Shown: positions 9,729 to 18,345, counted from the first letter of the stretch. The stretch: DNA of 64,000 nucleotides from Candidatus Pseudomonas phytovorans (GCA_029202525.1 CP119325.1:4376001-4440000); one strand, 5' to 3'. The notes: a model not told the origin generated them from the sequence alone. Numbers and translations are program-made.

Positions 9729-11396
9729 GTGATCAAAAAGCATCTGCCTGGCGCGCCAAAACGGGCGCCGTTGAAAATCGCCGTGGGCTTGATGGCCATG
9801 GGCCTGAGCGCTTGCGCGATTACCCCCGAGCCGCTGACCCTCGAACAGCAACTTGCCCAAGCCAGCGCCGATCGCAGCCGCATGTTCGACAACCAGGAGC
9901 CGGTAAGCCAGGCCATCGACCTGGAACAGGCCATGGCCCGCGCCGTGAAGTACAACCTGCAACAGCGCCTGGCGCTGATGGAGCGGGCGCTGGAAGACAA
10001 CCTGCTCGACCAGCAAAGCTATGACCTGCTACCCAAGCTGGCCGCCCGCGCCGGCTGGCGCGGCCGTGACAACCAACTGGCCTCCTCCAGCGAGTCGCTA
10101 CGCACCGGCAACCAGTCACTGGAGCCATCCACCAGTCAGGACCGCAATGTGCGCAGCGCCGACCTGCAGCTGTCATGGAACGTGCTCGACTTCGGCATCG
10201 GCTACTTCGGCGCCAAAGCCCAGGCCAACAAGGTACTGGCTGCCGAAGAACGGCGTCGCCGGGTGATCGCCGACATCATCCAGCAAGTGCGCAGCGCTTA
10301 CTGGGAAGCCGCCACCGCCCAGCGCCTGCAACCGCAGGTACAACGCGCCCTGGCCGATGCACGCAATGCCCTGGGCCAGGCACGAGAAACCGAACGGCAA
10401 CGGCTGCTGGCGCCGGTGGATGCGCTGCGCTTCCAGAAAGGCTTGCTGGAAACGGTACGCCAACTGGAAACCGTCGACAGCGAACTGGCCACGGCCAAGG
10501 CTCGCTTGGCCGGGTTGATGAACCTGCCGCCGGCAACCGACTTCCAGCTGGTGGTGCCTAGCGACAGCCAGCTGCAGGCGCCCAACCTGGCCTACCCGTT
10601 GGCCGACCTGGAAGCCATGGCCATGGTCCGCCGCCCCGAGGTACGCGAAGAAAGCTATCAGGCCCGCAATGCCGTGCTGGAAACCCGCGCCGCCTTGCTG
10701 CGCCTGATGCCGGGCGCGTCGCTGTTCGTCGGCAGCAACTACGACAGCAACAGCTACACCGCCAACAAGAACTGGGCCGATGCCGGCGTGCAAGTGAGCT
10801 GGAACCTGATGAACGTACTCGCCTATCCGTCGGTGGTGCGTACCGGCGAAGCCCGCGAGGCATTGGCTGACATGCGCCGGCAGGCACTGCGCATGGCCGT
10901 GCTTACCCAGGTCAACGTGGCTTGGCAGCAATACCACCAGGCGACCCAGTTGTTCGAGCGCTCCAACGAACTGCAACGCGTACAGGCCGGCATCCTGACG
11001 CAAACCGAAAACGCCGTGCGCAGCGATGCCCAGACCGTGCTGGAACAGGTGCGCACCGCCACCGAAACGGTACTGGCGACCCGTAGCCGCGACCGCAGCT
11101 TCGCCCAGTTGCAAAGCGCTTACGGCGCCGTCTACCAGGCTGCCGGGCTCGACCCGCTGCCCGCACGCCTGGCCGGCGACAGCGTGGCAGAACTGGCCCG
11201 TGCCATTGGCCACAACAGCCTGGCCCTGGCACAAGGCCAGGTGCAAGCGCCGTTGATGGCCCGCTTCGCGGTCACCAGCCTGGCCCGGCCTGAAACAGCT
11301 CGTATTGCCCCGGCACGCGTGGACATGTGGAGCAGCCTGGGCTCGCTGCAAAGCACCGAGTTGGTCGAGGTGGACCATGCGCCGGCCACTCGCTGA
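9729..11396 (+). CDS. TolC-family outer-membrane efflux lipoprotein
   Basis: Outer-membrane factor of 555 residues that should form the trimeric channel of an envelope-spanning exporter. I chose the GTG at 9729 because AGGGA lies 6-8 bases upstream and the signal sequence then starts correctly (IKKH, then a hydrophobic stretch). An upstream in-frame start at 9642 would add 29 residues ahead of it. The signal ends in the lipobox LSAC (Cys near residue 24), so the mature protein is probably acylated. Long amphipathic helices with repeated Q/A/R heptads match the two OEP domains of TolC proteins. It lies 132 bases after the giant surface-protein gene. Its end overlaps the start of the next adaptor gene by 20 bases, so the two are translated as a unit. 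Confidence 0.85.
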   Translation: MIKKHLPGAPKRAPLKIAVGLMAMGLSACAITPEPLTLEQQLAQASADRSRMFDNQEPVSQAIDLEQAMARAVKYNLQQRLALMERALEDNLLDQQSYDLLPKLAARAGWRGRDNQLASSSESLRTGNQSLEPSTSQDRNVRSADLQLSWNVLDFGIGYFGAKAQANKVLAAEERRRRVIADIIQQVRSAYWEAATAQRLQPQVQRALADARNALGQARETERQRLLAPVDALRFQKGLLETVRQLETVDSELATAKARLAGLMNLPPATDFQLVVPSDSQLQAPNLAYPLADLEAMAMVRRPEVREESYQARNAVLETRAALLRLMPGASLFVGSNYDSNSYTANKNWADAGVQVSWNLMNVLAYPSVVRTGEAREALADMRRQALRMAVLTQVNVAWQQYHQATQLFERSNELQRVQAGILTQTENAVRSDAQTVLEQVRTATETVLATRSRDRSFAQLQSAYGAVYQAAGLDPLPARLAGDSVAELARAIGHNSLALAQGQVQAPLMARFAVTSLARPETARIAPARVDMWSSLGSLQSTELVEVDHAPATR

Positions 11397-12156
11397 ACTG
11401 TGCCTGCTGGGGCTGCTGTGCAGCGCCCCGGCGCTGGCCGAAGACTTGCCGCCCTTGCAACCACCGCCCTTGCCGCTGGCCATGCCGGACCTGCGGGTAC
11501 AGCTCAGCGCCAGCCAGCGCACAGTGGTTTCCAGCGAGCTGGCCGGCAAGATCGTTCAGCTCAAGGTCAGGGAAGGCGACAGTTTCCGCAAGGGCGAACG
11601 GCTGGTCGGTTTCGACTGCGCCATTCATCGCGCCCGCCTGGGCCATTCGGCCGCCGCCCAGGAGGCGGCGAACAAAAAGCTCGGGGTGGCCAGAAAGCTC
11701 GATCAGTTGCAGTCCATCAGCGTCTCCGACCTCAGCCAGGCGCAAGCCGAGCTGAGCATGGCGCGGGCACAGAACGGTGTGAACCAGGTGATGGTGCAAC
11801 ACTGCAACATCGATGCGCCGTTCTCCGGCCGCGTCGCCGAGCGCAAGGTGCAACCCGGGGAGTACGTGGCCGAGGGCAAGGAACTGCTGACGCTGTACGA
11901 CGACAGCGCCTTCGAGGTGGAACTGATTGTGCCGTCGCGCTGGATGGCCTGGCTCAAACCCGGTTATGCCTTCAATGTGCACCTGGACGAAACCGGCGCC
12001 GACTACCCCGCCAAGGTCGAGCGGTTGGGCTCGGTGATTGACCCACTCAGCCAGTCGATCAAAGTGTTTGGCCGTATCGATGCCCAGGCCGGGCAACTGC
12101 TGCCCGGCATGAGCGGCAACGCGCGGATCACCCCACCGGCCAACGCCAAATCATGA
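11377..12156 (+). CDS. HlyD/RND-type periplasmic adaptor subunit with signal peptide
   Basis: The 259-residue product has an N-terminal signal peptide (MRRPLAELCLLGLLCSAPALA, cleavage near 21) and no further membrane segment, so it should be periplasmic. The body has the adaptor layout. First comes a lipoyl half-domain (SSELAGKIVQLKVREGD), then a short helical hairpin (residues about 80-140), the second lipoyl half (CNIDAPFSGRVAERKVQPGE), and a beta-barrel that ends in a GMSGNARI strand. The start lies inside the end of the TolC-family gene, and the stop shares an ATGA with the next gene. It would bridge an inner-membrane component to the TolC-like channel. The inner-membrane partner is unclear because no pump gene is present. 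Confidence 0.8.
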   Translation: MRRPLAELCLLGLLCSAPALAEDLPPLQPPPLPLAMPDLRVQLSASQRTVVSSELAGKIVQLKVREGDSFRKGERLVGFDCAIHRARLGHSAAAQEAANKKLGVARKLDQLQSISVSDLSQAQAELSMARAQNGVNQVMVQHCNIDAPFSGRVAERKVQPGEYVAEGKELLTLYDDSAFEVELIVPSRWMAWLKPGYAFNVHLDETGADYPAKVERLGSVIDPLSQSIKVFGRIDAQAGQLLPGMSGNARITPPANAKS

Positions 12157-13484
12157 ACACAGTGTTGAACGATTCGGCCCTGGCCGGGCTGGTACAGCTC
12201 GAACGCCAGGCCAGGGCCGCCGACAGCATCGCGGCCCTGGGCTTTGTGATGGTGAACGAAACCCGGCACCTGCTGAACTATCGCCAGGCCATGCTGTGGG
12301 ACACCCGAGCACAGCGCCTGGCCAGCCTTTCGGGGCTGGCCACGGTAGAGCAGGACGCGCCCTTCAACCACTGGTTGGGCGGGTTGTGCCAAGCCTGGCA
12401 GCAGGCTCACCCAGGGCCGCAGGCGGTCAGCCTCAACGCCACCGCCCTGCCCCATGATGACCAGGCCCAGTGGGCACAGTACCTGCCACCCTGGGTCGTT
12501 TGGCTACCGCTGTACGACCGCCGCCAACACCTGCTGGGCGCGTTGCTGCTGGCCCGCGATCAGGCCCTGAGCGCTGCCGACAGCAGCTTGCTGGCACTGC
12601 TGCAGGATGCCTACGGACACGCCTGGGCAAGCTTCGAGCGACCCCGCCTTGGCCGCCTTGCCGGGCTGCGTCGCAACCGCCGCTACTGGCTGGCCGCCGC
12701 GGCCATACTGGCAGGCCTGGCACTGCTGCCGGTGCGCCAGGCCGCACTGGCACCCGCTGAAATCGTCGCCCTGCAGCCCAGCGTGCTGCGTGCACCGCTG
12801 CAAGGTGTGGTGGAACGCATCCTGGTAGAGCCCAACCAATCGGTCAAAGCCGGCCAAGCGCTGGTGCAGCTTGATGCTCGGGAATTGCAAAGCCGCCTGG
12901 AGTCATCACGCCAGGCCCTGGCCATCGCCGAGGGCGAGCTGCGCCAAGGGCAGCAGCAGGCACTCAACGACGCGCGCAGCAAAGCCGGGCTTGCGGTACT
13001 GCAGGGCCGCCGCGACCAGGCGCTCGCCGATGTGGGTTTTCTGCAGCAGAGCCTGGCGCGTACGCACATGGTCGCGCCCCATGATGGCGTGGCACTGTAC
13101 GACGACCCGGCCGAATGGCAGGGGCGCCCAGTGACGTTGGGCGAGCAGATCCTGCAGGTAGCCGACCCGCACCGGGCGCAGCTGGAAGTACGCCTGCCGG
13201 TCAAGGACGCCATCGAACTGCGCAGCGGCGCCGAGGTGCTGATGTTCCTCAACACCGACCCCGCGTCACCGTTGCCAGCCCACCTCCAGCAACTCGGCTA
13301 CCGCGCCAGTGCCAACGGCGACGGCAGCATGGCCTACCGCCTCAAAGCCACGCTGGGTGCAGACGACCCACGCATCCGCATCGGCCTCAAAGGTACAGCC
13401 AAGGTCTATGGTGAGCGCACCACGCTGTTCACCTACCTGCTGCGCCGCCCGCTGGCAACCTTGCGCATCTGGTTGGCACTGTGA
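12153..13484 (+). CDS. Membrane-anchored HlyD-family adaptor with N-terminal GAF-like domain
   Basis: The 443-residue product begins in an ATGA overlap with the previous adaptor. Residues about 20-155 form a soluble alpha/beta domain that reads like a GAF fold (ALGFVMVNETRHLL at its start, LGALLLARDQALS near its end). One membrane segment follows near 178-196 (YWLAAAAILAGLALLPV). The periplasmic part then has a lipoyl half (LQGVVERILVEPNQSVKAGQ), a helical hairpin (about 245-300), the second lipoyl half and a beta-barrel. This order places the GAF-like domain in the cytoplasm and the adaptor in the periplasm. No ligand can be inferred. The stop overlaps the GTG start of the next gene. The family assignment is firm for the adaptor part and tentative for the GAF part. 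Confidence 0.75.
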   Translation: MNTVLNDSALAGLVQLERQARAADSIAALGFVMVNETRHLLNYRQAMLWDTRAQRLASLSGLATVEQDAPFNHWLGGLCQAWQQAHPGPQAVSLNATALPHDDQAQWAQYLPPWVVWLPLYDRRQHLLGALLLARDQALSAADSSLLALLQDAYGHAWASFERPRLGRLAGLRRNRRYWLAAAAILAGLALLPVRQAALAPAEIVALQPSVLRAPLQGVVERILVEPNQSVKAGQALVQLDARELQSRLESSRQALAIAEGELRQGQQQALNDARSKAGLAVLQGRRDQALADVGFLQQSLARTHMVAPHDGVALYDDPAEWQGRPVTLGEQILQVADPHRAQLEVRLPVKDAIELRSGAEVLMFLNTDPASPLPAHLQQLGYRASANGDGSMAYRLKATLGADDPRIRIGLKGTAKVYGERTTLFTYLLRRPLATLRIWLAL

Positions 13485-15589
13485 CGGCGCTGGGCCTGCT
13501 GCGCGAGGAACTGCGCCTGCATCCGGGGCCTGACGACAGCTTCGGCAACCCGTGCTGGACCCTGGAAGACCCGGCCAGCGGCCAGTTCTTCCGATTGGGC
13601 TGGGCCGAGGTGGAAATGCTCGGACGCTGGCGACTGGGTGAGCCCGAGCAGATTGCCCGGCAGACCAGCCTGGCCACCACCCTGCAACTGGAGGCGGACG
13701 ATGTGCTGCAGTTGCACGGGTTTCTGCGCCAGCACCAGCTGCTGCAATGCCTGGGTGCCGAAGACCAGCGCCGCCTGGTCGAGCGACAGGCCGCAGGCCG
13801 CAGCAGTTGGGCGCGCTGGCTGCTGAAGAACTACCTGTTCGTGCGCGTGCCATTGCTGCGCCCCGATGCATTCCTGCAGCGCACGTTGCCCTGGGTGGCA
13901 CCGTTCTTCAGCCCGACTTTCCTGGCCATGACCTTGGCTGCGGGGCTGATCGGCCTGCTGCTGGTGCTGCGCCAGTGGGACACTTTTACCCACACTTTCC
14001 TGCATTTTTTCAGCCTGGAAGGCGCCGCCCTGGCGGGGTTGACGCTGATGCTGGCCAAAGTGGTGCACGAGCTGGGCCATGCCTACACCTGCAAACGCTT
14101 CGGGGCGCGGGTAGCGACCATGGGGGTGGCACTGCTGGTGCTGTGGCCTGTGCTTTACACCGACACCTCCGGGGCCTGGCGCCTGCGCCGACGCAGCCAC
14201 CGCCTGGCCATCGGCGCTGCCGGCATGGCGGCGGAGCTGGTGCTGGCCTGCTGGGCCACCTTGCTGTGGAGCTTTCTACAGGACGGCATATTGCGCAGCG
14301 CGGTATTCATGCTGGCCAGCACTACATGGATCCTGACCTTGGCCGTCAACCTCAGCCCCTTCATGCGCTTCGACGGCTATTTCCTGCTTTCAGACCTGCT
14401 GGGGGTGCCCAACCTGCAACAGCGGGCTTTCGCCCTGGCGCGCTGGCGGCTGCGTGAGTGGCTATTCGCCTTTGGCGATGCACCACCCGAGCATTTCCCC
14501 ACCCGCCTGCGGCGGCTACTGGTGGCCTACTCGGTGGGCACCTGGGTCTACCGCCTGTTCCTGTTTCTGGGTATTGCACTGCTGGTCTACCACTTTGCCT
14601 TCAAACTGCTTGGCCTGCTGCTGTTCGCAGTGGAAATCGGCTACTTCATCCTCTTGCCCTTGGTGAGCGAAGCGCGCCAATGGTACGCACGCCGCAAGGA
14701 CTTTCACATGAATCGCAACAGCTTGCTCACCTTGGCAGCATGCCTGTTGGCGCTGCTGCTGCTGTGCCTGCCCTGGCGCAGCAGCGTCGAGGCGCCGGCA
14801 CTGCTCAAGGCGGCCAACCAGGCCAATTTGTACGTCCCGGTGGGCGGTCGCCTGGTGCAAGTACTGGCCCAACCCGGTGACAGCGTAGCCGCCGGCCAGC
14901 CGCTGTTCGAGCTGCAAGCCCCTGATCTGCTGCACGAGTTGCAGAACGTCGAGCGGCGCATTTTGGTCCTGCAGTGGCAGAGCAGTTTTCAGTTGCTGGA
15001 CCGCGAGAGCGCGGCAGGTCTCGGTGTGGTCCGGCATGAACTGGCAGCGGCGCAGCAACGCCTGAGTGTATTGCGCCAGCAATGGCAGGAACTGACCATC
15101 CGCGCGCCCTTCGCCGGCCAGTTGCGCGAATTGGCCGAGCCGCTGCAGGCAGGCCAATGGTTGCCGGCCGGCGAGTGGCTGGGCATAGTGGTAGACGCCC
15201 GAAGCGCAAGGCTTGAGGCGTTCGTCGAAGAGCATGACCTGCAGCGTTTGGGCAGTGCCAGCAAGGGCAGGTTCTACCCCGAGAACATCACGCTCTCCGC
15301 GCGGCCGGTTCAGCTCGAGCACTTGGCCAGCACGGCCGTGAAGCAGTTGGCTGCCGCAGCTGAACTGGCCTCGCCCTACGACGGTACAATCGCCGCTACG
15401 CTGGACCCGCAAGGTGTAGCACGCCCCGAGCAGGCGCTATACCGGGCCGAGCTGGCGGTGACTGACGGCGGGGCAGCGCCAGCATGGGTGGTACGCGGCA
15501 CCGTGGTGCTGGAAGCTGAACGGCAAAGCTTGCTGTTGGCGGGCTGGCGCTCGGTTGTGGCGGTACTGGTCCGCGAGTCGGCGTTTTAG
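13481..15589 (+). CDS. Polytopic M50 (site-2 type) metalloprotease fused to a HlyD-like domain
   Basis: Product of 702 residues with a GTG start in a GTGA overlap. A roughly 120-residue cytoplasmic N-terminus precedes several membrane segments (about 150-400). The zinc-protease motif HELGH lies at 196-200, and a second metal ligand is expected at Asp298 in NLSPFMRFDGYF, so both M50 signatures are intact. After the last membrane span (about 425-440) a periplasmic HlyD-like region follows. It has a lipoyl half (VGGRLVQVLAQPGDSVAAGQ), a helical hairpin, a second half (IRAPFAGQLRELAEPLQAGQ) and a beta-barrel. The protein may both anchor the adaptor assembly and cut or release a substrate, for which the giant LEPR protein is the obvious candidate. 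That function is inferred. Similar M50-HlyD fusions occur in annotated genomes, but I know of no defined role. Confidence 0.8.
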   Translation: MTALGLLREELRLHPGPDDSFGNPCWTLEDPASGQFFRLGWAEVEMLGRWRLGEPEQIARQTSLATTLQLEADDVLQLHGFLRQHQLLQCLGAEDQRRLVERQAAGRSSWARWLLKNYLFVRVPLLRPDAFLQRTLPWVAPFFSPTFLAMTLAAGLIGLLLVLRQWDTFTHTFLHFFSLEGAALAGLTLMLAKVVHELGHAYTCKRFGARVATMGVALLVLWPVLYTDTSGAWRLRRRSHRLAIGAAGMAAELVLACWATLLWSFLQDGILRSAVFMLASTTWILTLAVNLSPFMRFDGYFLLSDLLGVPNLQQRAFALARWRLREWLFAFGDAPPEHFPTRLRRLLVAYSVGTWVYRLFLFLGIALLVYHFAFKLLGLLLFAVEIGYFILLPLVSEARQWYARRKDFHMNRNSLLTLAACLLALLLLCLPWRSSVEAPALLKAANQANLYVPVGGRLVQVLAQPGDSVAAGQPLFELQAPDLLHELQNVERRILVLQWQSSFQLLDRESAAGLGVVRHELAAAQQRLSVLRQQWQELTIRAPFAGQLRELAEPLQAGQWLPAGEWLGIVVDARSARLEAFVEEHDLQRLGSASKGRFYPENITLSARPVQLEHLASTAVKQLAAAAELASPYDGTIAATLDPQGVARPEQALYRAELAVTDGGAAPAWVVRGTVVLEAERQSLLLAGWRSVVAVLVRESAF

Positions 15590-15689
15590 CCGGGTTTGCA
15601 AGGTTAAGCGTTCTTAATACTATGACTGTGGTTAACCCTCTGTGCGATGCGCATCATGGGCCTTGGTACCCTTTTTCCTGGAACGCTCG

Positions 15690-16280
15690 ATGAACGCATC
15701 TGCCCCCAACCTGCCCGAGACCAGCCGCTGCAAGCGCTTGAAAGCGGCCAGCAGCCGAGACCATGACAGCGTCGACACGCTGGTGATGGCAGCACGCCCC
15801 TTCGAGGACCGGCAACGCTACGCGCGTTTCCTGGAAGTGCAGCACCGTTTCCATGGCAGCCTGTTGGCGCTGTATGGCGACGAACAGCTGAACGTGCGCC
15901 TGCCTGGGCTGGTGCAACTGTCGCGCTTCGCCGCGGTCGAGTCGGACCTCAATGACCTTGGCCTGCCACTGCCTGCGGCGCCGCAGCAGGTCATTGCCAG
16001 CCCCGCGCAGGCACTGGGCTGGTTATATTGCAGCGAGGGCTCAAACCTGGGCGCGGCATTCCTGTTCAAGCAGACCCAGCGCCTGGGCCTGGATGGCGAT
16101 GAGGGTGCCCGTCACCTGGCGCCGCACCCTGATGGTCGCGCACTGCACTGGCGCGAGTTTGTTGCCAGGCTTGATGGCCTGGTGCTGGATGACGAGGAAG
16201 AAGCCGAGGTGATCGTCGGTGCTATTGCCGCGTTCGACAGTTATCGGGCACACCTGCGGGCAGTGTTCACAGGCGGGTGA
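15690..16280 (+). CDS. Biliverdin-producing heme oxygenase
   Basis: This 196-residue protein should open heme to biliverdin, CO and iron. The sequence fits the bacterial PigA/BphO-type heme oxygenases. The likely proximal heme ligand is His25 in the segment KAASSRDHDSVDTLVM. The distal helix carries GWLYCSEGSNLGAAFLF, the family's G-Y/W-L-Y-x-x-E-G-S-x-L-G signature. Length is normal for the family. I take the ATG at 15690. The longer in-frame alternative at 15642 would add 16 residues outside the family. No phytochrome gene adjoins it, so a role in heme-iron recovery and a BphO role remain equally open. The gene stands alone, about 100 bases after the secretion-like cluster. Confidence 0.85.
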   Translation: MNASAPNLPETSRCKRLKAASSRDHDSVDTLVMAARPFEDRQRYARFLEVQHRFHGSLLALYGDEQLNVRLPGLVQLSRFAAVESDLNDLGLPLPAAPQQVIASPAQALGWLYCSEGSNLGAAFLFKQTQRLGLDGDEGARHLAPHPDGRALHWREFVARLDGLVLDDEEEAEVIVGAIAAFDSYRAHLRAVFTGG

Positions 16281-16316
16281 ACGGGCCTGATAAGTTCTAC
16301 AAGTTGTTGCCGCAGC

Positions 16317-16343
16317 GAACTTTTTCCCGTTTGCCGGTCTATG
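16317..16343 (+). promoter_or_regulatory. Candidate ECF-sigma (AlgU/RpoE-type) promoter
   Basis: GAACTT at 16317-16322 and TCTATG at 16338-16343 are separated by 15 bases. They resemble the GAACTT / TCtgA elements of envelope-stress sigma factors, although the spacing is one base shorter than usual. It lies about 95 bases upstream of the small exported Arg/Trp-repeat protein. The call is by eye only. Confidence 0.35.
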
Positions 16344-16437
16344 AGGGAGGTACAGAAAGGTAGCGGAACGCGAGAGCAGCTTCGCCCCACACCTGCTGGC
16401 CAGATGGCTCAATTGTTATCAGAGGTTGGCTTCGCTC

Positions 16438-16812
16438 ATGAAAATACATGTCGCAAGGTTGGTGCTGCTCGGCCTGTTCTCGTTCGCGGCGGTGGGCACG
16501 GCATCGGCAACACAAATGAAAACTCCGGTGGCGACGGCACTTGCCGTTCAGTCACCGTTAAAGCCTGCCGGCAACCCCTGGTCGAGGGTGGCCAGTCTGG
16601 CCGACGCGCAACCGGCAACTCTGCTGGCGCACGACGACGACCGCTGGCACGACCACAGAAGCGACGGGCGCCGTGAGCAGTGGCGGCGTGAGCAAGCCCG
16701 GCGAGACTGGGAGCGCCGCCGCGACTGGGAACGGCGCCGTGACTGGGAGCGCCGCCATGAGCGGGCGATGCACCAGCGCCACCATGAAGACCAACGTTAC
16801 TACCGCCGCTGA
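16438..16812 (+). CDS. Small exported Arg-rich protein with WERR repeats
   Basis: No named family was recognised. The 124-residue product starts at the ATG at 16438; a TTG four codons upstream is the alternative. It has a signal peptide (KIHVARLVLLGLFSFAAVGTASA). A variable linker rich in Ala and Leu follows, then an acidic-His patch (HDDDRWHDH). The C-terminal half is extremely basic and repeats a seven-residue unit RRDWERR three times, before a His/Arg tail ending in YYRR. Similar small RW-repeat exported proteins are common in pseudomonads, often as stress-induced envelope proteins. A candidate ECF-type promoter lies upstream. Confidence 0.7.
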   Translation: MKIHVARLVLLGLFSFAAVGTASATQMKTPVATALAVQSPLKPAGNPWSRVASLADAQPATLLAHDDDRWHDHRSDGRREQWRREQARRDWERRRDWERRRDWERRHERAMHQRHHEDQRYYRR

Positions 16813-16828
16813 AGCTGGCGTGCTCCCT

Positions 16829-16943
16829 GTAGGAGCAGCCTTGTGTCGCAATAGGGCCGCAAAGCGGCCCCACAATACCAGCGCAAAAGCAAAAATCGCC
16901 GGGGCTGCTACGCAGCCCTTTCGCGACACAAGGCCGCTCCTAC
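16829..16943. repeat. REP-type inverted pair with internal hairpins
   Basis: Arms of 21 bases at 16829-16849 and 16923-16943 are inverted copies with one mismatch (gtaggagcagccttgtgtcgc and its complement). Between them are two smaller perfect hairpins, gggccgc-aaa-gcggccc near 16854-16870 and gggctgc-tac-gcagccc followed by TTT at 16902-16921. The second could act as a terminator. The unit sits between convergent genes. Confidence 0.8.
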
Positions 16944-16961
16944 ACGGCTCGCGTCAACCCG

Positions 16962-17108
16962 TCAGGTGGGAGTATCCCCCGCCGCCTCGGCCTCCAGCTT
17001 CAAGCGGTCAGCTTTATTAATGTATTTGGGCTTGCGCGGCGCAAGCTTGGCACTGGCCTTTTTGGCATGCGCCTTCAACAACTGGTTTATCTTTTTACGA
17101 CGGTTCAT
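16962..17108 (-). CDS. DUF2986 family small basic protein
   Basis: A 48-residue minus-strand frame starts MNRRKKINQLLKAHAKKA and continues with KPKYINKADR. This is the signature of the DUF2986 family of short, Lys/Arg-rich cytosolic proteins found in gammaproteobacteria. Family function is unknown. The frame lies between the REP pair and the aminotransferase stop, in the same orientation as the aminotransferase and 39 bases after it, so it may share that transcript. Confidence 0.85.
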   Translation of the reverse strand: MNRRKKINQLLKAHAKKASAKLAPRKPKYINKADRLKLEAEAAGDTPT

Positions 17109-17147
17109 ATTCCACTGGGCCTGTCAGTACGGTTTCGCTGACTGCCA

Positions 17148-18311
17148 TCATACCCGCGCAGCCTGCGCATTGCGCAGCACTTGCGCCAAACGCCTGAGCC
17201 CTTCATCCAACTGGTCCGGGGCAACGTGGCTGAAATTCAGGCGCAGATGCCCGTGATGCCGGTCCGGGTCAGGGAAAAACGGCTCGCCGGGCATGAACGC
17301 CACATCCACCGCCAACGCCTCTGCCAGCAGCGTGCGGGTATCCAGCGGCTGCTTCAACGTGAGCCAGAAGAACAACCCTCCATCCGGCTTGTGCCACTCC
17401 GCCAGGTCGGCAAAATGCGTTTCCAGCGCCAGCTGAAACGCATCCCTGCGCGTGCGGTAGTAGTCGCGCAGTGTCTTCAAGTGCAACTGGAGCTTGTCGC
17501 TACCCAACCACTGCAGCACCTGCCATTGCCCCACGCGATTGGTGTGCAGGTCGGCGGCCTGCTTCAGCCGCAGCAAGTGCGGGAACAGGTCAGGGCTGGC
17601 GATCAGGTAGCCGACCCGCAGACCTGGGAGCAAGGTCTTGGAAACCGTACCGGTGTAAATCCAGCTGGCGTTACTCAAGCGGCTGACGATCGGCTGAGCG
17701 CTGCCACCATCGAAGCTCAGCTCGCGGTAGGGTTCGTCCTCGATAAGTGTCACACCGAATTCGTCCAGCAATGCCGCCACTGCATCGCGTTTGGCCTCGC
17801 TGTAACGCAGGCCAGAGGGGTTCTGGAAGGTCGGAATCAGGTAGATGAAGGCCGGGCGGTGGCGGTGCAGGCGATCACGCAGTTCAACCAGATCCGGGCC
17901 GTCAGCTTGCATTGGCAAGGCCAGGCAGTCGGCACCGAACAGCTGAAATATCTGCAGCGCCGCCAGATAGGTCGGCGCTTCGAGCAGGATCTGTGTGCCC
18001 TGATCGATGTACAGCTTGGCTGCCAGGTCGAGGGCCTGCTGCGAACCACTCACCACGAGCACCTGACTGGCCTGGCAATCGACCCCCAGTGCACGCGCTT
18101 CGGCCGCCAGTGCTTCGCGCAGGGCCGGTTCCCCCTCACTCATGCCGTATTGCCCCATGCCCACCGGCATGTCGGCCCAATCGACCTTGGGCAGCATGGC
18201 GTCAGCAGGCAAACCGCCAGCAAAGGACATCACGCCGGGCCGCTGAGCAGCGGCGAGGATTTCACGGATCAGGGAACTCTTGAGGCGCGTGACACGTTCA
18301 GAGAAAGCCAT
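17148..18311 (-). CDS. PLP-dependent aminotransferase, class I/II
   Basis: Fold-type I aminotransferase of 387 residues. Visible signatures are the substrate/PLP region SFAGGLPADAMLP, the GSQQALDLAAKL cofactor segment, TFQNPSG, the DEPYRELSF strand and the Schiff-base lysine in YTGTVSKTLLPGLRVGY. The pattern is closest to the alpha-aminoadipate / MocR-catalytic-like subgroup (LysN, kynurenine aminotransferase II). The natural amino donor cannot be read from the sequence. I chose the ATG at 18311 (MAFSERVTRL) over an upstream start that would add 13 residues and run into the palindromic operator. It is divergent from a MarR regulator with two matching palindromes between them, so repression by that protein is likely. 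Confidence 0.85.
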   Translation of the reverse strand: MAFSERVTRLKSSLIREILAAAQRPGVMSFAGGLPADAMLPKVDWADMPVGMGQYGMSEGEPALREALAAEARALGVDCQASQVLVVSGSQQALDLAAKLYIDQGTQILLEAPTYLAALQIFQLFGADCLALPMQADGPDLVELRDRLHRHRPAFIYLIPTFQNPSGLRYSEAKRDAVAALLDEFGVTLIEDEPYRELSFDGGSAQPIVSRLSNASWIYTGTVSKTLLPGLRVGYLIASPDLFPHLLRLKQAADLHTNRVGQWQVLQWLGSDKLQLHLKTLRDYYRTRRDAFQLALETHFADLAEWHKPDGGLFFWLTLKQPLDTRTLLAEALAVDVAFMPGEPFFPDPDRHHGHLRLNFSHVAPDQLDEGLRRLAQVLRNAQAARV

Positions 18312-18345
18312 GGGGATCACCGGTAGCAAGGCAGAAGGAAAATAC

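Noticed and set aside
16966..17256. Plus-strand frame opposite the DUF2986 gene
   Set aside because: The minus strand carries a clear family signature; the plus frame is its shadow.
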